A DNA stretch of 48,423 nt. Source: a virus. A model generated the notes under the pieces. That model was not told the origin of the DNA, did not search any database, and saw only the letters and a list, made by a program, of their open reading frames with translations. The translations under genes were made by a program, and so were the position numbers. Positions 38,952 through 46,441 of the stretch are shown here, piece after piece (position 1 is the first letter of the stretch; the number at the start of each line of letters is the position of its first letter). The DNA lies in IMG/VR virus record IMGVR_UViG_3300034190_002406, positions 1-48,423 of that record; one strand, 5' to 3'.

Positions 38952-40675
38952 TGGCAGATGATCTAGAAGCCTCCCAGACATACTTTTCTCCTCAGACGCA
39001 GGAAGAGCTAGATGAGATGCTGGCTAGTATGGGTAACGACCGACCTATGCGTACTATTGGTGCAACCCTGAGCCCTACACTTCGTGATGAGCTAGGGAAC
39101 CCCGTACCCGTAGATCAGTTTGGTGAACCTATCTACTTTGAATCTAATCCTAACTATGACCCTAACGCTAAGCCTAGTTTCGCTAATGCTAAGAAAAATA
39201 TAGCGGCTGCAGCGGATAGCGTATCAGAATTTGTATCTGACCCCGTAGGCGGGATTGCGGATTTCGGTAGGGGTGTTGTAGATGCGGGGGTAGACTTTGT
39301 AGATCGAGCTCGTACAGGTAATTCAACTCTTGGTGATGTCTTTGGTACGTTAGGTACTATGATGGGGTTTGGCCCTGCAACAAGTATCGCAACTAGGGGC
39401 TTATCTAATACGATCACGGATTTTTCTGATCCTGCTACGTCTAGGATTTTTCTTACCCCAAAGACGCCTAACCTTACCCCCGAGCAGTCTGCTAACTATG
39501 TGACTGCGCTGGACCTAGCCGACCAGGGCGCAAACCCTCTAACCATCAAACAACAAACTGGATGGGAGAACCTGGCAGGTAAGGAATGGGTATACGAAAT
39601 AGACGATAGCTCAGCTCAAACCCGTGCAACTGCCCTTGAAACAGGTGCCACTATTGATAGAGAATTTACCGTCCCCGGTGGCAGTATTACTGGACAAGAG
39701 CGCAAAGGGTTACTGTTAGCAGCGCAGCGAGACATGATTAATCTCAAAAAGCAGTTTAAAGCAAACGAGATAGATGAGCAGACGTATATTGATTTAGCGG
39801 AAGCGAGACAAAGAGCCTTAGACACAGAGCTATCTTCTAAGTCAGATGATAGAGTTGTGAGCCGTTCTGTGCCGCTTGCTCCAACCATGAAAGACCGAGG
39901 CAGGTTAGACCAGGTTTTCTATCACCCTGAGCTTTCCAACTACGTAGATACTTCAGGGTACACAGCGACATCTGGGGCTCTTAAAGGCCGCAAGGACGGC
40001 GTAATGGGAGACCACGACCCGTATGCAAAACACATAAACGTGTTTACTCGCCAAGATCCCGCGCAACGACTTCCAACAATGCTACATGAAGTTCAACACC
40101 TTACGGATGCTGGTTCTAAGTCTCCGGGTAAGGGGTTTAACACAGACAGATCCCCTAGAGTTAGGGCAGCGGCACAATCTATATTCGATAACAAGTTACG
40201 GTCCTTTGTAGAAAACAAGATGCAAGACACCCTAGCTAATATGAACATCTACACTTTTGGCGCGGAGATGGATGATATTGGGCTAACAAACTTGCTCTCT
40301 AATTCATTAGTCTATGACAAGCCTTCAGGATCAAGAATTTTAGACAAAAATCTTTTGAAAGAAAACATGGAAGCTAACGGTTTCACCGATACCGATCTTA
40401 CATTTAGGTACATGGAAGAAACCAATCCTCAAGTTCTAAAATCCCTAGAAGATTATGCCGCCATCCTTGGTAGCCGGGAAAATACTCTATCCCAGATGTC
40501 TGACTTTAAGATCTATGAAATGGAGTTGGGTGAAGTCAAAGCTCGATTAGCCGCTGATCGTTCAAAGCTAACCGCTGAGCAGCGCCGGAATTCACTAGCC
40601 ACAGAAGACATAGCCACAACTAGCAAAGAAATACCGCTAGATTTGTCAGCAATATTCACCCCGGATGAATTCTAA
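38948..40675 (+). CDS. HExxH metallopeptidase-like polyvalent protein, 575 aa
   Basis: Contains LPTMLHEVQHLTD (His380-Glu-x-x-His384), a zinc-peptidase motif, and the segment TGWENLAGKEWVYEIDDSS, which resembles the GW-x-GKW-x-YEIDDS motif of phage polyvalent proteins. The middle (about 230-300) is a helical region, and the N-terminus is Asp/Asn-rich. Located between portal and scaffold, it could process head proteins or be ejected. It is not one of the classic prohead proteases, and the zinc third ligand is not obvious. Confidence 0.65.
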   Translation: MMADDLEASQTYFSPQTQEELDEMLASMGNDRPMRTIGATLSPTLRDELGNPVPVDQFGEPIYFESNPNYDPNAKPSFANAKKNIAAAADSVSEFVSDPVGGIADFGRGVVDAGVDFVDRARTGNSTLGDVFGTLGTMMGFGPATSIATRGLSNTITDFSDPATSRIFLTPKTPNLTPEQSANYVTALDLADQGANPLTIKQQTGWENLAGKEWVYEIDDSSAQTRATALETGATIDREFTVPGGSITGQERKGLLLAAQRDMINLKKQFKANEIDEQTYIDLAEARQRALDTELSSKSDDRVVSRSVPLAPTMKDRGRLDQVFYHPELSNYVDTSGYTATSGALKGRKDGVMGDHDPYAKHINVFTRQDPAQRLPTMLHEVQHLTDAGSKSPGKGFNTDRSPRVRAAAQSIFDNKLRSFVENKMQDTLANMNIYTFGAEMDDIGLTNLLSNSLVYDKPSGSRILDKNLLKENMEANGFTDTDLTFRYMEETNPQVLKSLEDYAAILGSRENTLSQMSDFKIYEMELGEVKARLAADRSKLTAEQRRNSLATEDIATTSKEIPLDLSAIFTPDEF

Positions 40676-41891
40676 TACAGGTAACCAGCACATGGAAAAA
40701 TCACTTCGTCCCAAGGCCCGGCCTAAAACAGTATTATCCTATGAAGACACTGATAAGATAGAGCGCCTGGTATGGGCAGAGGCCCGTGGAGAAGGCGTAG
40801 AAGGCCGTAATGCAGTGCGTGGGGTGATACTAAACCGTTTAGCGTCCTCCCGCTTCCCAAACGACATAGATGGGGTTCTAGATCCTAAAGAGTTTGAACC
40901 TCTAGATGATCATGGTGACGTTTATAGCATCCCGATACCTGAAGAAGATCTACAGCGGGGTCACAACGAATTTGCGGATTATTACCAGCTTGGCAAAGAC
41001 GCCGTTGATGGACGTACATTTTTCCAAAACACTAAAACTACCAAGGCCCGTGGCACAAACTTTTCTGGCCCAGACCCAATTACCATTGGTAATCACACTT
41101 TTACCCGTGGGTACGAAGGCCAAGAGCCGGTGTACGACACAAATTTCTCACACAACATTACGATTACTTACCCAGAGTACGCAGAGGCCAACCCAGAAGG
41201 CATGGCCCTTGGTGGTTTAGCGGTAGCTCGTAAAGGCATTATGACCCCGGAAGGCGAAGACATGGCAGATAATAAATTTCAATTAGACGAAAACAAAGCA
41301 GATCTGGACAATGACGGGTCTCTCTCTTCTTACGAAAAAACCCGTGCAGAAGCTGTACAGAAAGCCGTAGATGACCCCGACCAGGATGAAAAGTACTCTA
41401 TGTACCACGGCGGTATGATGGAGCCTGTAGATCCTGTTTCAGGCAATCCTATTCCACCAGGCTCTACTGCAGAGAACGTGCGAGATGATATCGACGTTAA
41501 CCTGTCTGAAGGGGAGTATGTATTACCAGCCGATGTAGTTCGCTGGCACGGTCTGAAACACATCATGGACATGCAGGATGAAGCCAAATCAGGTTTAATG
41601 ATGATGGACAGTATGGGCCTACTCGTAGGTGATACACCGGCATATGAAGAATGCTCACAATGTTCCGGCGAAGGCTGTGAATACTGTGAAGGAGAAGCCT
41701 CTGAAGAGGACAAAATGGAGACACCTGAGGGAAATGAAATTGAACTTCCAACAGTAGAAACTGTTGAGAGTGAGATCATCGAAGGTGATGAAACTGAAGA
41801 ACTTGCTGAAGATGAAATGTACGGCAAGGAAGATAGTATGCCTTCGATGTTTGGCATGGTGAAGAAACCAAAGATTTCTTTCATCATTTAA
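40665..41891 (+). CDS. SleB-type cell-wall hydrolase fused to EF-hand and CxxC regions, 408 aa
   Basis: Residues about 25-160 match the SleB/CwlJ hydrolase family: IERLVWAEARGEGVEGRNAV, then GVILNRLASSRFP, FEP and RGYEGQEP. Residues about 208-222 (DENKADLDNDGSLSSYE) form an EF-hand calcium loop. Residues about 325-343 have ECSQCSGEGCEYCEG, a CxxCxGxGCxxC knuckle. The C-terminal end is acidic. Probably a virion-associated wall hydrolase used at entry. The start at 40665 overlaps the previous gene; an ATG at 40692 is an alternative. Confidence 0.72.
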   Translation: MNSNTGNQHMEKSLRPKARPKTVLSYEDTDKIERLVWAEARGEGVEGRNAVRGVILNRLASSRFPNDIDGVLDPKEFEPLDDHGDVYSIPIPEEDLQRGHNEFADYYQLGKDAVDGRTFFQNTKTTKARGTNFSGPDPITIGNHTFTRGYEGQEPVYDTNFSHNITITYPEYAEANPEGMALGGLAVARKGIMTPEGEDMADNKFQLDENKADLDNDGSLSSYEKTRAEAVQKAVDDPDQDEKYSMYHGGMMEPVDPVSGNPIPPGSTAENVRDDIDVNLSEGEYVLPADVVRWHGLKHIMDMQDEAKSGLMMMDSMGLLVGDTPAYEECSQCSGEGCEYCEGEASEEDKMETPEGNEIELPTVETVESEIIEGDETEELAEDEMYGKEDSMPSMFGMVKKPKISFII

Positions 41892-41937
41892 CATCACTGG
41901 GCCACCCGCAAAGCGGCCCCCACCCCCAGAGGAAAAT

Positions 41938-42729
41938 ATGGCTAAGTATAAGAACGCAATCCGCGAAGAGGCGGATGATATGAGCTATTCACAAGAGCTT
42001 GCTGCAACACAGGCAGAAAACCAGCCACAAGAGGTAGTTAGCACTGATAGTGAAGATGCCAGCTTCCGTAAACGGTACGGAGATCTTCGCCGCCACATGC
42101 AGCAAACCTTGGCGCAGAAAGACCAGGAACTTACTGAGGTTAAGCGTCAATTAGACAGTGCGGCTAAAGGGCAGATCAAGTTCCCTAAATCCGATGAAGA
42201 CATTGAAAAATGGTCTAAGAAATACCCAGACGTTGCGCAGATCGTAGATACCATTGCACGTAAACGCGCTAATGAAGCCTTAGAAGAAGGTGAGCGGCGT
42301 CTAGAAGGTCTTAAGCAACTAGAGAATAAGATGACCCGCAAAGAAGCTGAAGGTCAGCTACTCTCGTTACATCCAGATTTCCCTAAGATCCGTAGTGATA
42401 CTGGGTTCCATGAGTGGGTAGCGGAGCAACCGCAGTATATCAAGGATGCCCTCTATAAGAATAACTCAGACGCAAAAGCAGCTGCTCGAGCGATTGATCT
42501 TTACAAAGCAGATAAGGGAATTCGACGTAAGTCTTCCACCTCTGCAGATGCCGCAAAAGCGGTAGGTAAAACCTCCAGAAGCGCCCCAACCACAACCGGG
42601 CAGGCAACATTCTCTGAATCACAGGTCCAACAAATGTCGGACAAAGAATATGATAAAAATGAAGATGCTATTCTGGAGTCCATGCGTAAAGGTAGCTTCT
42701 CATATGATGTTACCGGAGCAGCACGTTAG
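41938..42729 (+). CDS. Scaffolding protein, 263 aa
   Basis: Guides capsid assembly and leaves before DNA fills the head. Predicted long coiled coil (residues about 45-80 and 100-125: KRYGDLRRHMQQTLAQKDQE, VDTIARKRANEALEEGERRL), charged, no Cys, and directly before the major capsid gene. A polar Ser/Thr-rich linker (195-225) leads to a C-terminal helix that could bind capsid protein. GGAAAAT upstream. Hairpin GGGCC ... GGCCC at 41899-41919 lies in the leader. Confidence 0.85.
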   Translation: MAKYKNAIREEADDMSYSQELAATQAENQPQEVVSTDSEDASFRKRYGDLRRHMQQTLAQKDQELTEVKRQLDSAAKGQIKFPKSDEDIEKWSKKYPDVAQIVDTIARKRANEALEEGERRLEGLKQLENKMTRKEAEGQLLSLHPDFPKIRSDTGFHEWVAEQPQYIKDALYKNNSDAKAAARAIDLYKADKGIRRKSSTSADAAKAVGKTSRSAPTTTGQATFSESQVQQMSDKEYDKNEDAILESMRKGSFSYDVTGAAR

Positions 42730-42732
42730 TAC

Positions 42733-42762
42733 TTGATATAAAAGAACTTTTCGTGTTATAAT
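42733..42762 (+). promoter_or_regulatory. Sigma70-type promoter for the capsid gene
   Basis: TTGATA (42733-42738), 18-base spacer, TATAAT (42757-42762). The -10 is perfect. It would give a 245-base untranslated leader before the capsid ATG. A second TATAAT lies at 42895, without a good -35. Confidence 0.75.
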
Positions 42763-42769
42763 GTAGTTG

Positions 42770-43013
42770 TCAATAAGAGGCTAACTAGCCCTTAATTACT
42801 ACATGAGGCCACCCCACAAGGTCTACCCTCAACCATTCCCAAATTCAGAAGATCAAAGACGTTCTAGTCTACCAGCAATGGAGAGGCCCGGAGCTATAAT
42901 ATCACGGCCTGGTATGTAGCTGCGCACCCTCAAACCCATGCTGCCACTGTTTGTCCCCTTCTGTGTTCTGTCCAGAGCCTTTTCGGCTCCGCCATTTCAC
43001 AAGGAGAAACAAA
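42770..43013 (+). promoter_or_regulatory. Long structured 5' leader of the major capsid gene
   Basis: No gene fits here. Short inverted repeats are visible: GGCTA/TAGCC at about 42779-42790 and GAGCC TTTTC GGCTC at 42975-42989, with the ribosome site AAGGAG about 8 bases before the ATG. A role in message stability or translation control is plausible but unproven. Confidence 0.45.
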
Positions 43014-44051
43014 ATGGCTTTCCCATCAGCAGGTGGTTACGGAAATTTACCAAACGGTAACTTTAGTCCTGTAATCTATTCTAAAAAAGTACAGAAGGCT
43101 TTCCGCAACAGTTCCGTTGTAGAAGATATTACAAATACTGACTATGCGGGCGAGATCGCCAACATGGGTGACTCAGTTAAAATCATCAAAGAGCCTGAAA
43201 TTACTATCAATTCTTATGCACGTGGTACAACACTCGCGACACAAAGTATCACCGATGCCGATTTCACAATGATCGTCGATCAAGCCAACTACTTTCAGTT
43301 CGCACTCGACGATATAGAAGAGGCACATAGCCATATTAATTTCATTGATTTGGCAACAGACCGTGCTGGTTTCAAACTGCGTGATGCATTTGACCAAGAC
43401 GTTCTGGGCTACATGTCCGGTTACTCCTGGAATGGCTCTGCATGGGCTGCACGGACTGCCGCTGCAGGTACTAAAGCAGTAGCAGGTGCAGGCGCAGACG
43501 AATTGCTTGCAGCCAACAAGCTGACACAAGGTGCTTTCGGCGGTGCTACAGCAGCTAACTCCATTCCTGTAACTGCAGGTGGCGGCGCTGGTGCTTTGAC
43601 TTCACCTTTGGCCGTTATGAACCGCATGGCTCGTCTCATGGACGCAGCTAACGTGGACACAGATAGTCGTTGGATCGTCGTTGACCCGGTGTTCAAAGAG
43701 ATCTTGCTCGATGAAGACGCGAAGCTGATTAATTCTGACTACGGTGGAGAAGGCGAAGTGCGTAACGGTCGTATGCCCGGCACCATTCGTGGCTTCCGCG
43801 TCTACACAAGCAACAACCTTCCTTACAAGGGAACTGGGGCTGGAGCGTCAGCGGCGAGTGGCTCAGCGAGTAACTTTGGTGTTCTGGTTGCTGGCCATGA
43901 CTCCTCTGTAGCAGTAGCTGACCAAATTGCGAAAACTGAGAGCTTCCGCTCACCAGAAACATTCGCGGACATCGTCCGCGGGATGCAGCTCTATGGTCGA
44001 AAAATCCTTCGTCCAGAAGGACTTATCACTGCAAACTACAACTTAGCCTAA
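43014..44051 (+). CDS. Major capsid protein, 345 aa
   Basis: Forms the icosahedral shell. It has its own promoter and a strong AAGGAG site, and lies between scaffold and tail adaptor. The body fits an HK97-type capsid fold: NFSPVIYSKKVQKAFRNSSV at the N-arm, VKIIKEPEITINSY near the E-loop and LMDAANVDTDSRWIVVDPVF in the P/A domain. Start chosen at 43014; a 21-residue extension from 42951 lies in the leader and lacks a ribosome site. Confidence 0.9.
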   Translation: MAFPSAGGYGNLPNGNFSPVIYSKKVQKAFRNSSVVEDITNTDYAGEIANMGDSVKIIKEPEITINSYARGTTLATQSITDADFTMIVDQANYFQFALDDIEEAHSHINFIDLATDRAGFKLRDAFDQDVLGYMSGYSWNGSAWAARTAAAGTKAVAGAGADELLAANKLTQGAFGGATAANSIPVTAGGGAGALTSPLAVMNRMARLMDAANVDTDSRWIVVDPVFKEILLDEDAKLINSDYGGEGEVRNGRMPGTIRGFRVYTSNNLPYKGTGAGASAASGSASNFGVLVAGHDSSVAVADQIAKTESFRSPETFADIVRGMQLYGRKILRPEGLITANYNLA

Positions 44052-44060
44052 TAGCTAAGC

Positions 44061-44082
44061 GGGGGCAGGGCAACTTGCCCCC
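44061..44082 (+). terminator. Hairpin after the capsid gene
   Basis: GGGGGCA / TGCCCCC stem, 8-base loop, followed only by a weak ACCCTTTT. It may cause partial termination or stabilise the capsid message 3' end. Confidence 0.5.
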
Positions 44083-44106
44083 AACACCCTTTTCTGAGGA
44101 ATATCC

Positions 44107-44796
44107 ATGCCAACTACATACATTGATTTATGTAATCAGGTTCTTCGACGCTTAAACGAAGTTGAAATCGTTGCAGGTGATTTTCCATCAGTACGAGGCG
44201 TACACGCCCTTGTTAAGGATGCAGTGCAGTCATCTGTAGCTAGGCTTAACCAGGCAGAGTATAGCTGGCCGTTTAATGCCGCTGAACACACAAACTCATT
44301 AGTTGCGGGTCAGACTGAATATACGTGGCCTTCGAACTATAAAATAGCTGATTGGAATAGCTTTCAGATCCAAAAAAACGATAGCCTGGGCGTAGGATAT
44401 AAGACCCTTCAACCTATTGAGCGTGATGAATGGTATAGTCGTTATCGGGATGCAGATTATAACGCAGGATCACAGGGACGGGATGTTCCTGATTTTGTTT
44501 TTGCCAGCCACGGTACTGGTTTTGGCGTAACGCCTGCGCCCAATAAAGCTTACACAATTCGTTTCCGATACTACCAAAATTTTACCGATCTAACTGACTA
44601 TGATGATGAATGTCGCATTCCCAAAGAATTCGATACCGTCTTAGTCGATGGGGCAATGTATTTTCTCTATATGTTCAAGGACAACATTCAAGCGTCTCAG
44701 TCTGCATATGTGTCCTTTGAGTCGGGTCTAAAGAACCTGCAGTCCATCTACATTAACAACTACACTTCGGTACGAGATACTAGGACGCAGTTCTAA
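44107..44796 (+). CDS. Tail adaptor / tail tubular protein A-like, 229 aa
   Basis: Connects the portal to the tail nozzle. MPTTYIDLCNQVLRRLNEVE, with SVARLNQAEYSWPFNAAEHT is typical of podovirus gp11-like adaptors, including the early W-P-F pattern and beta-rich second half (TIRFRYYQNFTDLTDYDDEC). Next gene overlaps by one base. Size fits (T7 gp11 is 196 aa). Confidence 0.82.
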   Translation: MPTTYIDLCNQVLRRLNEVEIVAGDFPSVRGVHALVKDAVQSSVARLNQAEYSWPFNAAEHTNSLVAGQTEYTWPSNYKIADWNSFQIQKNDSLGVGYKTLQPIERDEWYSRYRDADYNAGSQGRDVPDFVFASHGTGFGVTPAPNKAYTIRFRYYQNFTDLTDYDDECRIPKEFDTVLVDGAMYFLYMFKDNIQASQSAYVSFESGLKNLQSIYINNYTSVRDTRTQF

Positions 44797-46439
44797 TGCC
44801 TGATGAAATTCAAAGCTTTAAGGTTGTCTGTTCCGGCGGTCTAAACTCAAATGAAAATCATCTATTTCTTGCTGAATCTGCGCCGGGTGCAGCTACTCGG
44901 CTGGTGAACTTTGAGCCGTCACTTTATGGCGGCTATCGTCGTATTGAGGGGTACTCTTTACTAGGTGGTTTGGACCAAGAGGTTGGAGTAGGTCTGGCTG
45001 AAGGCCCAATCCTTGGGCTTGCGATTTATAAAAATGAACATTTAGGCAACCCATACATTATTGCCGCTCGAAAAGACGTAGGCTCCAACAGCTACTCCTT
45101 ATACAGGTTCGTAGAATTATCAGGCTGGCAGAAGATCCTGCTACCTCCGACTGTTACTCTTAGTTACACAGCCAATGGCCGAACAGTTACGAAGCTACGC
45201 CACACACAGTTCGACTTAGGCTCTGGATCGCAGATATGTTTTGTGGACGGGGTAAATCCTGCCAAACTATTTGACGGTACAAACTGGTATGAGTTGACCA
45301 ACACAAACACAGGAGGTTCCTCTAGTCCGGGTGGTGATCAAGCTGTCAACGCCCCTGCTATTGTAGAGGTTTTTGAGAACCACCTTTTCTTAGGTGGAGA
45401 CTTAACCTCTAGGGCTGTAATTTGTCACTCGGCACCTAGCGATCCATTAGATTTTACAGTTGCCAGTGGTGCTGGTCAGATCACCCCAGGTTTCAATGTA
45501 GTTCAGTTCAAGCCTTTTCGTGATGATCTTTTCATATTCGGCATAAATGCAATCAAGAAAGTAAGTCCAGACTTAAGTGTCGGTTTCACTTTAGATCAAG
45601 TGACGACAAACGTAGGTTGTGTAGCCCGTGATAGCGTTCTTGAAATTGGTGGGGATCTAATTTTTCTTTCCCCAGAAGGTTTTAGACCAGTTGCCGGTAC
45701 TTCCCGAATTGGTGATATTGAGCTAACCACACTTTCCAAATCTATTCAGGTAACTTTGGTCAATATGATCAAAAATTACGACATGGACACGATGAACGGT
45801 GTTGTAATCCGAGGTAAGTCTCAGGTCCGTTTTTTTGTTGGCGACGGTACAGAAGATCTGGAAGAAAGCTACGGCATTATTGGGGGTCTATCGGATCAAA
45901 ACGGTCAGGTTGGCTGGGAGTTTGGGGAGCTTGTAGGCATCCGCACCTCCTGTGTAACATCTGATTATATTGGCTTGGAAGAATACGTCTTGCACGGCGA
46001 CTCTGATGGTAAAGTATACCGCCAGGAAGAGGGATCGTCTTTTAATGCTAGAGATATACTTGGGGTATATTCCACACCGTACTTAGATTTTGGCGACACA
46101 GAGACCCGCAAGGTTCTTCGCAAGGTAAACACCTTCATACGGGCAGAAGGTCCTGTCGAGCTTTTCCTCTCAATGGCTTACGATTGGGGAACACCCAATA
46201 CGCCTCGCCCTCTTAATTACCTAAACGAGAGCGAGGGCGGTCCAGTTGCCTACGGCGGTCAGGATCTAGACTATGCAGGTGTAAACGTCATTTATGGCGG
46301 AAACTCCAAACCGATTATGACATCAGATATACAGGGGTCCGGTTTTTCAGCACGGGCCACTTTTACAACCATTGGGCAATCTAAACCATATACAATTCAG
46401 GGTTTAGTAATTGAATTTAGCATTTCAGGAAGGCGTTAA
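44796..46439 (+). CDS. Tail nozzle / tail tubular protein B-like, 547 aa
   Basis: Beta-propeller-like protein following the adaptor, in the gp12 position of T7-like phages. Repeated strand-turn units (DGTNWYELTNTNTGGSSSPG, then FENHLFLGGDL, LIFLSPEGFRPV) are consistent with a propeller. Shorter than T7 gp12 (794 aa). It may instead match the P22 gp10-type stabiliser. Confidence 0.75.
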   Translation: MPDEIQSFKVVCSGGLNSNENHLFLAESAPGAATRLVNFEPSLYGGYRRIEGYSLLGGLDQEVGVGLAEGPILGLAIYKNEHLGNPYIIAARKDVGSNSYSLYRFVELSGWQKILLPPTVTLSYTANGRTVTKLRHTQFDLGSGSQICFVDGVNPAKLFDGTNWYELTNTNTGGSSSPGGDQAVNAPAIVEVFENHLFLGGDLTSRAVICHSAPSDPLDFTVASGAGQITPGFNVVQFKPFRDDLFIFGINAIKKVSPDLSVGFTLDQVTTNVGCVARDSVLEIGGDLIFLSPEGFRPVAGTSRIGDIELTTLSKSIQVTLVNMIKNYDMDTMNGVVIRGKSQVRFFVGDGTEDLEESYGIIGGLSDQNGQVGWEFGELVGIRTSCVTSDYIGLEEYVLHGDSDGKVYRQEEGSSFNARDILGVYSTPYLDFGDTETRKVLRKVNTFIRAEGPVELFLSMAYDWGTPNTPRPLNYLNESEGGPVAYGGQDLDYAGVNVIYGGNSKPIMTSDIQGSGFSARATFTTIGQSKPYTIQGLVIEFSISGRR

Positions 46440-46441
46440 TC

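Noticed and set aside
41330-41887. Leftward 185-aa ORF
   Set aside because: Ser/Pro-rich antisense shadow of the acidic C-terminal part of the cell-wall hydrolase gene.
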